Shown here: piece by piece, positions 1 to 8,607 of the stretch
Layout: the number at the start of each line of letters is the position of its first letter
Numbering within the stretch: position 1 is the stretch's first letter
Assembly: GCF_019966545.1 (NCBI RefSeq)
Contig: NZ_JAIMIC010000005.1
Span: 62,001 to 126,000, forward strand
Length of the DNA stretch: 64,000 bases
From: Heliomarina baculiformis
Lineage (GTDB): Bacteria > Pseudomonadota > Alphaproteobacteria > Rhodobacterales > Rhodobacteraceae
Reading direction: 5' to 3'
Program-made: the position numbers and the translations under genes
The notes under the pieces: generated by a model
What the model was told of the DNA's origin: nothing
The model's database searches: none
Seen by the model: the letters and a program-made list of their open reading frames with translations, nothing else

Positions 1-73
1 CCCGATCGCGACGATGAGCCTCGAGGCGCAGGAACGCCACGAGCGCCGCGAAAAAGTCCACCGCGACGACTGA
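1..73 (+). CDS. C-terminal end of an unidentified protein (partial)
   Basis: Frame 2 is open from the window edge to a TGA at 71-73 and gives about 23 residues, highly charged and ending in ...KVHRDD. A convincing terminator hairpin follows 38 bases later, which fits the end of a transcription unit. The fragment is too short to assign to a family, and the real start lies outside the window. Confidence 0.35.
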   Translation, partial: PIATMSLEAQERHERREKVHRDD

Positions 74-110
74 TTTCGGTTGGCCTGACCGGTCAGCCAA
101 TGAATTGCTG

Positions 111-142
111 CGCCGGGGCGGGTTGCCCCGGCGTTTTTGTTT
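111..142 (+). terminator. Rho-independent terminator
   Basis: A perfect 9-bp stem, CGCCGGGGC (111-119) with GCCCCGGCG (125-133), has a 5-nt loop and is followed by TTTTTGTTT. It closes the transcript entering from the left edge. It also argues against starting the next gene at the TTG at 137, which lies inside the T-tract. Confidence 0.85.
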
Positions 143-160
143 ATGACGAACGAGAGACTG

Positions 161-1294
161 ATGGAACTGAAGGGGCGCGAGATCACCGTGCTGGGCGCCG
201 GTATCGGCGGGTTGACGGCAGCGCTGGCGCTGGCGCGACGGGGTGCGCAGGTATGTGTGCTGGAACAGGCGGCCAAGCTGGCAGAGGTGGGGGCCGGGAT
301 CCAGATCAGCCAGAATGGCATGGTAGTCCTGCGCGCGCTTGATGTCTTTGGCGCTATCCCCGCCGGGGCGGTGCGCTCGGACGGGGTGGAGCTGCGGGAT
401 TTCAGGGCGGGGCGCATGGTGACTCGCCTGCCACCGCCAAAGGCTGGCCCGACATGGTATTTTCATCGCGCCGATCTGTTGGCCAGTCTTGAGACAGCTG
501 CGCTGGGGGCCGGTGTAAGGATCGAGCTGGGGCAGCAGGTGGTCGGGCTGGAACAGGCCGGCAAAGCGGTGACTGTGAAGCTTGCGGATGGCGGCAGCAT
601 CGAAAGCCCGCTGGTCATCGGCGCGGACGGGGTGCGCGGCGTGTCGCGCGCTTATGTCTGTGGGCAGCAGGAGGCGCGGTTCTCGGGACAGGCCGCATGG
701 CGCGCGGTCGTTCCGGCGACTGGCGGGGAAACCATCCGGGCGCTCCTGACCATGGCGCCCGGCCGCCATGTGGTGACCTATCCGCTGCGCGACGGCGCGT
801 GGATGAATATCGTGGCAGTGGAGGATCGTCTCGACTGGCGGCAGGAAAGCTGGCGCGCGGAAGGTGACTTGGCCGAGTTCCAAGCGCGTTTCGGCGATTT
901 CGGCGGTGAAGTGGGCGCATTGCTGCAGCGCGTGGACAAGGTGCATATCTGGGGGCTGCACCTGCATCCGGTTGCCGGGAGCTGGTATCGCGGGCAGGTG
1001 GCAGTTCTGGGAGACGCGGCCCATCCGACGCTGCCTTTCATGGCGCAAGGGGCCTGTCTTGCCATCGAGGACGGCTGGGTGCTGGCGCAGTCGCTGACAG
1101 AGGGCGGACTGGCGCAGTACGAAGCGATGCGGATCGACCGGGCCCGGCGCGTGGTGGCGGCGGCGCGGGGTAATACATGGAAGTTTCATGCGCCAAGCCC
1201 GTTTCGCGAAATCGGCCAGATCGCGCTGCGGCTTGGCGGCGAGAGGATCGCGCCCCGCTTTGAGTGGATATATGGCGCGGATGTAACCGCTTGA
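161..1294 (+). CDS. FAD-dependent aromatic-type monooxygenase (salicylate hydroxylase-like)
   Basis: Class A flavoprotein monooxygenase of 377 aa. The dinucleotide-binding GAGIGGL motif lies near the N-terminus after ITVL. The DG motif (IGADGVRG) sits mid-protein, and the GD motif (GDAAHPTLPF) followed by the helix QGACLAIEDG lies towards the C-terminus. Enzymes of this family use FAD and NAD(P)H to hydroxylate aromatic or other electron-rich substrates; the substrate here cannot be read from sequence. ATG 161 was chosen because GAGAG lies just upstream and earlier in-frame starts (137, 143) fall in or against the preceding terminator. It stands alone: a terminator precedes it and the next gene is convergent. 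A UbiH-like quinone hydroxylase role is less likely because no ubiquinone genes are nearby. Confidence 0.85.
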   Translation: MELKGREITVLGAGIGGLTAALALARRGAQVCVLEQAAKLAEVGAGIQISQNGMVVLRALDVFGAIPAGAVRSDGVELRDFRAGRMVTRLPPPKAGPTWYFHRADLLASLETAALGAGVRIELGQQVVGLEQAGKAVTVKLADGGSIESPLVIGADGVRGVSRAYVCGQQEARFSGQAAWRAVVPATGGETIRALLTMAPGRHVVTYPLRDGAWMNIVAVEDRLDWRQESWRAEGDLAEFQARFGDFGGEVGALLQRVDKVHIWGLHLHPVAGSWYRGQVAVLGDAAHPTLPFMAQGACLAIEDGWVLAQSLTEGGLAQYEAMRIDRARRVVAAARGNTWKFHAPSPFREIGQIALRLGGERIAPRFEWIYGADVTA

Positions 1295-1319
1295 GGGGGA
1301 CACTTGCCGAAGTGGCAAA

Positions 1320-1378
1320 GGGGCGCTGCCCCGTCGCCCCAAGGGGCGACTCCCCGGGATATTTTTGACCCAAAGAAG
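1320..1378 (+). repeat. Dispersed intergenic repeat, copy 1
   Basis: Two small hairpins, GGGGC-GCT-GCCCC and GTCGCCCC-AA-GGGGCGAC, are followed by TCCCC and the conserved tail GGATATTTTTGACCCAAAG. The same arrangement recurs at 21087-21145 (minus), 22774-22832, 30243-30310 and 39501-39550 (minus). This copy lies between two convergent genes and could act as a terminator. Confidence 0.8.
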
Positions 1379-1386
1379 CCGGGGAA

Positions 1387-1737
1387 TTAGATCAGCGCCA
1401 TGCGTTCTGAGCGTTCCGGGTCTGGGAAGGGCCGGTAGAGTGAGAAATCGGCTGCATGGACCAGCGCACTGACCGCCTGATGCAGGGTTTCAACCTCTTC
1501 GCTTTGCTGGCCGGACAGGCGAAATGCCTGATCGAGCTGTGTCATGTCGGCGACTTCGACCTCGAGCAGGAAATCGCGATAGCAATCCGCAGCGAGGTTG
1601 AGTTTGCGTCGCAAGAGGCGCCAGCTTCCGATGACGCCGCGGCCTTGCAGGAAGCTCATCCATTCATCCACGGCCTTGGCAAAGGCCAGAGCCTTGGCAT
1701 CGTCCCTGAGATCGATGGTCGCGCAATAAAGGTTCAT
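1387..1737 (-). CDS. Small conserved protein (DUF6614-like)
   Basis: A 116-aa protein with no signal peptide or membrane segment. It begins MNLYCATIDLRDDAKAL and ends in a proline-rich FSLYRPFPDPERSERMALI. The opening resembles a family of short Rhodobacteraceae proteins that I recall as DUF6614, whose function is unknown; this assignment is from memory. The codon pattern is like that of its neighbours and the gene is convergent with the monooxygenase. It lies 103 bp downstream of the end of gyrA on the same strand, so gyrA read-through could contribute to its expression. Confidence 0.75.
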   Translation of the reverse strand: MNLYCATIDLRDDAKALAFAKAVDEWMSFLQGRGVIGSWRLLRRKLNLAADCYRDFLLEVEVADMTQLDQAFRLSGQQSEEVETLHQAVSALVHAADFSLYRPFPDPERSERMALI

Positions 1738-1840
1738 TCAGCATCACTCCGCCGGTTTTCGGGGAGTTTGGCGCAAATGGGTTACCGGCCTGTTAAGAGG
1801 ATCGGGGCGGGAACCGATATCCGGCACCCGCCCGTCGATC

Positions 1841-4597
1841 TTATTCCTCGCCGCCGGTGAGCGTGCCTTCGTCTGTCGCGTCTTCTTCTTCGCTTTCTGC
1901 AATCCAGGCGACGCTTACGACCTCTTCGCCCTTGGCGGTATTGAAGACACGGACACCCCCGGCGCTGCGCGAGCGGAAGGAGATGCCTTTGACCGGCACC
2001 CGGATCGACTGGCCGCGCGAGGTGGCAAGCATGATCTGGTCCTCGAGATCGACCGGGAAGGAGGCCACGAGATCGCCACCGCGCATTGCCTTGTCCATCG
2101 CCATGACGCCCATGCCGCCGCGTCCGCGCAGCGGGTAGTCATGGCTGGAGGACAGTTTGCCGGAACCCTTGGCGGTGATCGTCAGGATCAGGTTTTCCGC
2201 CGCCGACATCTCAGCATAGCGTTCCTGCGGCAGGGTGCTGTCCTCGTTGCCGCCATCCTCGTCGGATTCGGAATCGTTTTCGGTCACCCCGGCCATCAGG
2301 CGGCGCATCTTGAGATAGGAGGCGCGTTCGTCCGGTGTCGCTTCGAAATGGCGGATGATCGACATCGACACGACCCGGTCGCCATTGGTGAGGCGGATGC
2401 CGCGCACACCGGTGGATTTTCGGCCTTTGAAGACGCGGACATCGGTGGAGCGGAAACGGATCGCGCGGCCGGAGTCAGTCACCAGCATCACATCGTCATC
2501 TTCCGAGGCGATGCGGGCATTTACCAGTTCGACCCCTTCGGGCAGATCCATCGCGATCTTGCCGTTCCGCATCACATTGGTGAAGTCCGACAAGGCGTTA
2601 CGGCGCACATCGCCCGCCGAAGTGGCAAACATGATCTGCAGATCGTCCCATTCTTTCTCATCCCGGTCGACCGGCATGATCGCGGCAATGGAAACCCCGG
2701 TCGGGATCGGCAGGATATTGACGATGGCCTTGCCCTTGGAGGTGCGACCGCCTTGCGGCAGGCGCCAGGTCTTGAGCTTGTAGACCATGCCTTCGGTTGT
2801 GAAGAACAGAAGCTGCGTATGTGTGTTGGCGACAAAGAGTGTCGTCACCACGTCATCTTCTTTCAGCCCGCCGCCGGAGACACCCTTGCCGCCGCGTTTC
2901 TGGGCGCGGAAATCGGCCAGCGGCGTACGCTTGATATATCCGCCCGAGGTGACCGTCACGACCATGTCAGCGCGTTCGATCAGGTCCTCGTCTTCCATAT
3001 CACCGGACCAATCGACGATCTCGGTGCGTCGAGGCACGGCAAACAGGTCGCGGACCTCTTTCAGCTCGTCCGAGATGATCCCCATGATCCGGTCGCGCGA
3101 GCCGAGAATTTCGAGGTATTCCTTGATCTTGCCTGCCAGTTCCTCGAGCTCGTCGGTGACTTCTTTTACGCCGAGCTGGGTCAGGCGCTGCAGGCGGAGT
3201 TCGAGGATCGCACGGGCCTGGATCTCGGACAGGTTATAGGTCCCGTCCTCGTTCATGGTGTGGCTCGGGTCGTCGATCAGGCGGATGTATCCGGCGATTT
3301 CGGCGGCGGGCCAGCGGCGCGTCATCAGCTTTTCGCGGGCCTCGGCCGCATCGGCGGAGGCGCGGATCGTGGCGACGACCTCGTCCACGTTGGAAACGGC
3401 GACGGCCAGACCGCAGAGGATGTGGCTACGCTCGCGGGCCTTGCGCAATTCATAGGCGGTACGGCGGGCGACGACATCCTCGCGGAAATCGATGAAGGAG
3501 GTCAGGAAACGCCGCAGAGTGAGCGTTTCGGGACGGCCGCCGTTCAGCGCCAACATGTTGCAGCCAAAGGATGTTTGCATCGGGGTGAAGCGGAACAGCT
3601 GGTTCAGAACGACCTCGGCCGTGGCGTCGCGTTTCAGCTCGACGACAACGCGAACACCGTTCCGGTCGGATTCGTCCTGCACGTGGGCGATGCCTTCGAG
3701 ACGTTTTTCGCGAGCGGCTTCGGCAATCTTTTCGATCATCGAGGCCTTGTTCACCTGATAGGGAATCTCGTCGATGACGATGGCCCAGCGATCCTTGCGG
3801 ATCTCCTCGATCCGGGTCTTGGCGCGGATGATGACGCTGCCGCGGCCTTCGAGATAGGCTTTGCGGGCGCCGGATCGGCCGAGCATGATACCGCCGGTGG
3901 GGAAATCGGGGCCGGGGATATAGTCGATCAACTGCTCGGAGGTGAGGTCCGGATCTTCGATCAGCGCAAGGCAGGCATCGATGACTTCGCCAAGGTTGTG
4001 GGGCGGAATATTCGTCGCCATACCGACGGCGATACCGCCGGCGCCATTGACCAGCATGTTCGGGAAACGCGCGGGCAGAACCGTGGGTTCGCGGTCTTTG
4101 CCGTCGTAATTGTCTTGGAAATCAACGGTTTCCTTGTCGATATCGGCAAGGAGGTAGGCGGCGGGCTTGTCCATCCTCACTTCGGTGTAGCGCATGGCCG
4201 CGGCGTTGTCGCCGTCCATCGAACCAAAGTTGCCCTGACCGTCCAGAAGCGGCAGCGACATGGAGAAGGGCTGTGCCATACGCACCAGCGCGTCGTAGAT
4301 CGCGCTGTCGCCATGGGGGTGGTATTTACCCATTACGTCGCCAACGGGACGCGCGGACTTGCGATAGGGCTTGTCATGCGCATTGTTGGTTTCATGCATC
4401 GCGTAAAGAATGCGGCGATGCACAGGTTTTAGGCCGTCGCGAAGATCCGGAATCGCCCGGCTGACGATGACCGACATGGCGTAATCCAGATAGGATGTAC
4501 GCATCTCGGATTCGATGGACACGGACGGTCCCGAGTAGGCTGGCCGCTCGGGTGGCATTTCATCCATGTTTTCAGGGGGTTCTGGCGTATCAGTCAA
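1841..4597 (-). CDS. gyrA: DNA gyrase subunit A
   Basis: A 918-aa type IIA topoisomerase A subunit. With GyrB it introduces negative supercoils using ATP. The catalytic tyrosine is Tyr137 in [10 protein letters not shown]. The quinolone-resistance region reads [20 protein letters not shown], with Ser98 and Asp102 at the positions of E. coli Ser83 and Asp87; this is the susceptible wild-type form. The GyrA box QKRGGKG, needed for DNA wrapping and separating gyrase from topoisomerase IV, is present before the C-terminal beta-pinwheel. An acidic insert in the pinwheel and an acidic tail ([11 protein letters not shown]) are typical of alphaproteobacterial GyrA. The start [13 protein letters not shown] is the first ATG of the frame. 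Confidence 0.98.
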   Translation of the reverse strand: MTDTPEPPENMDEMPPERPAYSGPSVSIESEMRTSYLDYAMSVIVSRAIPDLRDGLKPVHRRILYAMHETNNAHDKPYRKSARPVGDVMGKYHPHGDSAIYDALVRMAQPFSMSLPLLDGQGNFGSMDGDNAAAMRYTEVRMDKPAAYLLADIDKETVDFQDNYDGKDREPTVLPARFPNMLVNGAGGIAVGMATNIPPHNLGEVIDACLALIEDPDLTSEQLIDYIPGPDFPTGGIMLGRSGARKAYLEGRGSVIIRAKTRIEEIRKDRWAIVIDEIPYQVNKASMIEKIAEAAREKRLEGIAHVQDESDRNGVRVVVELKRDATAEVVLNQLFRFTPMQTSFGCNMLALNGGRPETLTLRRFLTSFIDFREDVVARRTAYELRKARERSHILCGLAVAVSNVDEVVATIRASADAAEAREKLMTRRWPAAEIAGYIRLIDDPSHTMNEDGTYNLSEIQARAILELRLQRLTQLGVKEVTDELEELAGKIKEYLEILGSRDRIMGIISDELKEVRDLFAVPRRTEIVDWSGDMEDEDLIERADMVVTVTSGGYIKRTPLADFRAQKRGGKGVSGGGLKEDDVVTTLFVANTHTQLLFFTTEGMVYKLKTWRLPQGGRTSKGKAIVNILPIPTGVSIAAIMPVDRDEKEWDDLQIMFATSAGDVRRNALSDFTNVMRNGKIAMDLPEGVELVNARIASEDDDVMLVTDSGRAIRFRSTDVRVFKGRKSTGVRGIRLTNGDRVVSMSIIRHFEATPDERASYLKMRRLMAGVTENDSESDEDGGNEDSTLPQERYAEMSAAENLILTITAKGSGKLSSSHDYPLRGRGGMGVMAMDKAMRGGDLVASFPVDLEDQIMLATSRGQSIRVPVKGISFRSRSAGGVRVFNTAKGEEVVSVAWIAESEEEDATDEGTLTGGEE

Positions 4598-4788
4598 GTC
4601 GGCTGCCCGTTCTTTGGTCGAGACTATATATTGTGGAGCGACCTTAGCAGAACCGTCATATGAGGTGCAATGCCTCGTGACCCGCTGCTTTGGCAGCCAC
4701 CGGGAATAACTGCTAACAGATTGTTTTTGTTGATTTTAAAGATTTTGATTTCAAGATGGACCTACAGGCAAGTGTAAGAGGGTTCAAG

Positions 4789-5058
4789 ATGGGAATGAGC
4801 GAAACGGAAATGATGCTGCGGGGCTATGGTCTGACGACGGCGGAATTCTACTACCGGATGCCGGATTACCGGAACGTGCTGAACAGCTTTGTCTGGCAGG
4901 AATACGACCTTGCGCCGGACCATCCGAAACTGTTCGAATTCGTGGAGTTCTGGAACAAGGAAATCGACGGGCCGCTGCATTCGGTGCGATTCACGCATCG
5001 CAAGTTGCTGAGCTCGGGCGAATGGCGCAATGTCACCGGAGAGTTCACGCTTCATTAA
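4789..5058 (+). CDS. usg: Usg family protein
   Basis: A roughly 89-aa protein containing LRGYGLTTAEFYYRMPDY and LAPDHPKLFEF, the signature of the alphaproteobacterial Usg family. The name comes from an open reading frame linked to trp genes in other alphaproteobacteria; its biochemical role is unknown. No trp genes are visible here. ATG 4789 has AAGAGGG about six bases upstream. The upstream ATG at 4756 would add 11 residues with no ribosome binding site. The gene diverges from gyrA and is followed by a phased hexamer array and a terminator. Confidence 0.85.
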   Translation: MGMSETEMMLRGYGLTTAEFYYRMPDYRNVLNSFVWQEYDLAPDHPKLFEFVEFWNKEIDGPLHSVRFTHRKLLSSGEWRNVTGEFTLH

Positions 5059-5077
5059 CAAAAGGCGATAGCGGGCG

Positions 5078-5116
5078 GTGCACAAAGCGTGCACCCCCTG
5101 TACACCCCGTGTATGA
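5078..5116. repeat. Phased hexamer array A, 11-bp period
   Basis: Four hexamers start exactly 11 bp apart: GTGCAC (5078), GTGCAC (5089), GTACAC (5100) and the degenerate GTATGA (5111). Read on the minus strand the central part is GTGTAC-AGGGG-GTGCAC. This aligns unit by unit, including the AGGGG spacer, with the array at 55075-55103. Spacing of one helical turn suggests protein subunits stacking on one face of the DNA. It lies 20 bp after usg and 12 bp before a terminator. The binding factor is unknown. Confidence 0.65.
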
Positions 5117-5128
5117 CATTCAGGCACG

Positions 5129-5166
5129 AAAACGCCCCTGACAGTGTTTTGCGGGCGTTTGTGGTT
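5129..5166. terminator. Terminator hairpin after usg
   Basis: AAACGCCC (5130-5137) pairs with GGGCGTTT (5153-5160) across a 15-nt loop and is followed by GTGGTT. The A-tract on the left and T-tract on the right would let it work in both directions, ending usg and perhaps limiting the convergent radical SAM transcript. Confidence 0.65.
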
Positions 5167-5330
5167 AATCAATCATGAATTCTGAACGGGGGCTTGGCAT
5201 GGTGAATGCCGCTAGCTGACGGGATGAGATCCAACCCGAATTCGGGAAACCGGAAGCGTCTGCCGGGTCTCACTATATAAAAGGACACGACCGAAGTAGG
5301 CTCGGGAATGTGTTTCGGGCAAGTCGCTGT

Positions 5331-6281
5331 TCAGGAACAGCTTGCCCCGCCGAGAACGCAGAACTTCGCGCAATGGGGATGGTTGAGGTTCACGTCGCGC
5401 TCCGCTTCGGCCAAGGTTTCGCCCAGTTCGAATTCCGGTGCATAGGGCAGCAGGGTGCAGGCCAGAACGGCCGGTTTTTCGGCGCCCTTGCGTTTCACCA
5501 CCATCCGGGACGAGGCGCACATGACCGCGTCAGGGGATTTGTCGAGAATGCCCCAGCAGGCGGTGGTGATTTCCGGCACTTCGGCGGTTTCGTCCATTTC
5601 GGGGAATAGAACGGTCATCGCCGGGTCGTGCGCGTCGATGTCGAACCCGTAGTGTTCGAACAGCGCGTCGAAACCGGCGCGCGCATCGGGTTCGGATTCG
5701 GCCCATCGCATGCGGCCCGCGACAGCCATGCGCAACCCGGTGTCGCGCAGCCAGATCATGCCCTCGATGGTCTTGGCAAAAGCGCCTTTTCCGCGTTCCT
5801 CGTCATGATGGGCGGCGTCGAAGTGATCGAGCGAGATGCGCAGGGTGATCCGTTCGCCAAAGTCCTTTTGAAGATCCGCCAGCCCGGCGCGGATGCGCGG
5901 GCGCAGCATCGGCTGCATCGCGTTGGTCAGGATCAGAACCTCGTACCCGCGCGTCAGGGCGGCTCGGGCCATGTCGAGCATCTGCGGGTTCATGAAAGGC
6001 TCGCCGCCGGTAAACCCGATTTCACGGATCGGCCAGTTGCGCGTTTCGATCTGATCGAGATAGTCGGTCACCTCGTCAGCGGTGAGATAGACCAGCGCAT
6101 CATTGGTAGGGCTGCTTTCGATATAGCAATTCGCACAGGTAATATTGCAAAGCGTGCCTGTGTTGAACCAGAGCGTTTCAGGATGGGAGAGCGCGACAGA
6201 GGCCCGTTCAGACCCGTCGGCTGTGATGCGGGGATCGACGAACTTGCCCGAATTTGCGCCCCGATGATCGAGATCTTTCAT
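5331..6281 (-). CDS. Radical SAM protein with C-terminal cysteine cluster
   Basis: A 316-aa protein. The radical SAM CxxxCxxC motif is CNITCANC near residue 45, which binds the [4Fe-4S] cluster that cleaves S-adenosylmethionine. It is followed by the GGEP SAM-binding motif (FTGGEPFMNP). The C-terminal third carries several cysteines, including CAKFCVLGGASC at the very end, resembling a short SPASM-type site for an auxiliary cluster. No small precursor peptide or partner enzyme was found on either side, so the substrate (peptide or small molecule) is unknown. It is a single-gene unit, divergent from zwf and convergent with usg. Confidence 0.85.
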   Translation of the reverse strand: MKDLDHRGANSGKFVDPRITADGSERASVALSHPETLWFNTGTLCNITCANCYIESSPTNDALVYLTADEVTDYLDQIETRNWPIREIGFTGGEPFMNPQMLDMARAALTRGYEVLILTNAMQPMLRPRIRAGLADLQKDFGERITLRISLDHFDAAHHDEERGKGAFAKTIEGMIWLRDTGLRMAVAGRMRWAESEPDARAGFDALFEHYGFDIDAHDPAMTVLFPEMDETAEVPEITTACWGILDKSPDAVMCASSRMVVKRKGAEKPAVLACTLLPYAPEFELGETLAEAERDVNLNHPHCAKFCVLGGASCS

Positions 6282-6481
6282 ATACCTGTCCGAAAGCTAG
6301 AAACTTTGGCCAAATTATCCTATGGCTGGGGCAAAGTAAAAGCCGGTTTACAGAGTTGTGATGCGTCACGGAAATGATATGATGTTTGCGCTAACTTGCT
6401 AATCGGTGGAATGGCTTGGCAATCGGGCTAGGTGCCACGAGAAGATGCGGCATTTGTCGCGGACTGAAAGGACCGAAGATC

Positions 6482-7936
6482 ATGGTTTCACGCGTTATCC
6501 CCGTCGATCCCTTTGATCTGGTGATCTTTGGCGGCACTGGCGATCTTGCAAAGCGCAAGGTCATTCCGGCGCTGTTCAGACGCTATTGTGCAGGTCAGAT
6601 GCCCGAAGGCGCGCGGATCATCGGGGCGGCGCGCTCGGAACATGATGCTGAGGAATATCGTGAATTTGCCGCCGAGAGTATCCGGGAGTTTTCGCCGGGG
6701 CGTGGATGCGAGGATGGCACGCTGGAAGGTTTCCTGTCGCGGCTTGACTATGTGACCATCGACGCGATGGGGGAGGACGGCTGGGAAGAGTTGGCCTCAA
6801 AAATGACCGAAGACCGGGTGCGGGCATTCTATTTCTCGGTCGGACCCGGGCTGTTTGGCGCGCTGGCGGACAAGATCCACGCCCATGGCATGGCCACGCC
6901 CGAGGCGCGGATCGTCGTTGAAAAACCATTCGGGAACGACCTTGCGACCGCCAGGGAACTGAACGCCACGCTTGCCACGCATTTCGACGAAGGCCAGATT
7001 TACCGGATCGACCATTACCTCGGGAAGGAAACGGTACAGAACCTGATGGCAGTGCGTTTTGGCAATATGCTCTTCGAGCCGCTGTGGAATTCGCAATATG
7101 TCGACCACATCCAGATCACGGTGGCAGAGACGGTCGGTGTTGGCGGCCGGGGCGAATATTACGACAAGTCCGGCGCGATGCGGGACATGATGCAGAACCA
7201 CCTGATGCAACTGTTATGCCTGATCGCGATGGAGCCGCCCGCGCGGTTCGAACCGGATGCGGTACGCGACGAAAAGCTAAAGGTGATCCGTGCGCTTGGC
7301 GATGTGCTGCCGCATCACCTTGTCCGCGGGCAGTACGATGCCGATGCGGATCATCCGAGCTATCGGGAGGCTGTTGATAATCCACGTTCCAAAACAGAGA
7401 GTTACGTGGCGCTTAAAACCCATATCAATAACTGGAGATGGGCCGGGACGCCGTTTTATCTGCGCACCGGCAAGCGGCTCAAGGCGCGATCCTCGGTGAT
7501 CAACGTGATGTTCAAGGACACGCCGCATTCGATTTTCGGCGAGGAAGCCGGGCGCCATGCCAACGTGTTGTCGATCCGTTTGCAGCCGAACGAGGGCATC
7601 ACTTTGCAGGTGACAATCAAGGAACCGGGACCGGGCGGTATGCGCCTGATTGACGTGCCACTGGACATGACCTTTGCCGAAGCTCTCGGCGAAGAAGGCG
7701 GCGATCCGCCGGATGCGTATGAGCGGCTGATCATGGACGTGATCCGTGGTAACCAGACCCTGTTCATGCGCGGCGATGAGGTCGAGGCCGCCTGGGCCTG
7801 GACTGATCCTATCATCGCAGGTTGGGAAGCGCGGGGCGATGTGCCCAAACCCTATGACAGCGGCAGCACAGGCCCGCGCGATGCGGAGCTTCTATTGCTT
7901 CGCGATAAACGTGAATGGCGGGGGATAACGCCTTGA
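6482..7936 (+). CDS. zwf: Glucose-6-phosphate 1-dehydrogenase
   Basis: A 484-aa enzyme oxidising glucose 6-phosphate to 6-phosphogluconolactone with NADP+ (or NAD+), the entry to the Entner-Doudoroff and oxidative pentose phosphate pathways. The coenzyme-binding GGTGDLAKRK is at the N-terminus and the substrate-binding, catalytic RIDHYLGKE is near residue 175. ATG 6482 has GAAAGGA about 10 bases upstream; an upstream in-frame start at 6416 lacks a site. It is the first gene of a tight zwf-pgl-pgi operon, as in many Rhodobacteraceae, where glucose is mainly degraded by the Entner-Doudoroff route. edd and eda are not in this window. Confidence 0.97.
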   Translation: MVSRVIPVDPFDLVIFGGTGDLAKRKVIPALFRRYCAGQMPEGARIIGAARSEHDAEEYREFAAESIREFSPGRGCEDGTLEGFLSRLDYVTIDAMGEDGWEELASKMTEDRVRAFYFSVGPGLFGALADKIHAHGMATPEARIVVEKPFGNDLATARELNATLATHFDEGQIYRIDHYLGKETVQNLMAVRFGNMLFEPLWNSQYVDHIQITVAETVGVGGRGEYYDKSGAMRDMMQNHLMQLLCLIAMEPPARFEPDAVRDEKLKVIRALGDVLPHHLVRGQYDADADHPSYREAVDNPRSKTESYVALKTHINNWRWAGTPFYLRTGKRLKARSSVINVMFKDTPHSIFGEEAGRHANVLSIRLQPNEGITLQVTIKEPGPGGMRLIDVPLDMTFAEALGEEGGDPPDAYERLIMDVIRGNQTLFMRGDEVEAAWAWTDPIIAGWEARGDVPKPYDSGSTGPRDAELLLLRDKREWRGITP

Positions 7937-8604
7937 AAATCAAGGAATATGCAGACCGGGATATGATGGCGATCGGGGTGGCCGACACGCTGGCGAGCGA
8001 GCTGGAATCCTGTCTGTTCAATCATGATTTCGCGTCTTTTGCCGTGCCGGGTGGCACAACGCCTGGGCCGATCTTTGACGCGCTTTGCGGTGTCGATCTG
8101 GACTGGTCGCGCGTGCATGTGTTGCCCACGGACGAACGCTGGGTGCCCGAAGGTCACGAGCGCTCTAACGCGCGCCTGATACGTGAGAGATTGCTTTCGG
8201 ATCGGGCTGCAAAAGCCCGTTATATTTCACTTTATCGGGAAGGATCGGAGCCGGAGGAGGCTCTGGAGGCCATCGCCGAGACATTGACGCCCAAGCTTCC
8301 CTTGTCGCTTCTGGTGCTCGGAATGGGGGGTGACATGCATACGGCTTCGCTCTTTCCCAAGGCGCCGGGGCTTGAGGCGGCGCTGGGTCGCAAGGCGGGG
8401 CCGGTTGCGGTGATGCGGCCGGAAACCCAGCCGGAGACCCGGATCAGCCTGACCGCACCGGTGCTGGACGGGGCAATGTCCAAGCATCTGGTGATTACCG
8501 GAGCGGACAAGCGTGAAGCTTTGGAGAAGGCACGCGGCTTGCCACCGGAAGAAGCGCCCATTGGCGCAGTTTTATCAGAAATAACAGTTCACTGGGCAGA
8601 GTAA
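7933..8604 (+). CDS. pgl: 6-phosphogluconolactonase
   Basis: A 223-aa member of the NagB/RpiA/Pgl superfamily, hydrolysing 6-phosphogluconolactone to 6-phosphogluconate in the cytoplasm. Visible motifs are FAVPGGTTPGP (phosphate loop), PTDERWVPEGHERSN and LGMGGDMHTASLFP, all characteristic of Pgl. A TTG at 7933 overlaps the zwf stop as TTGA and has GCGGGGGA upstream. The ATG at 7915 is in frame and would overlap zwf by 22 bases; either is possible. The product acts directly on the lactone made by Zwf. Confidence 0.93.
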   Translation: MKIKEYADRDMMAIGVADTLASELESCLFNHDFASFAVPGGTTPGPIFDALCGVDLDWSRVHVLPTDERWVPEGHERSNARLIRERLLSDRAAKARYISLYREGSEPEEALEAIAETLTPKLPLSLLVLGMGGDMHTASLFPKAPGLEAALGRKAGPVAVMRPETQPETRISLTAPVLDGAMSKHLVITGADKREALEKARGLPPEEAPIGAVLSEITVHWAE

Positions 8605-8607
8605 TAT

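Noticed and set aside
137-160. Upstream TTG or ATG start for the FAD monooxygenase
   Set aside because: These codons fall in or right after the T-tract of the preceding terminator, and GAGAG favours ATG 161.
2141-4432. A 763-codon open frame antisense to gyrA
   Set aside because: It mirrors the codon structure of a strongly conserved gene in high-GC DNA; its translation has no recognisable domain and no binding site. Long antisense frames opposite guaB (20753-22822) and the oxidase genes (23886-26105) are rejected for the same reason.
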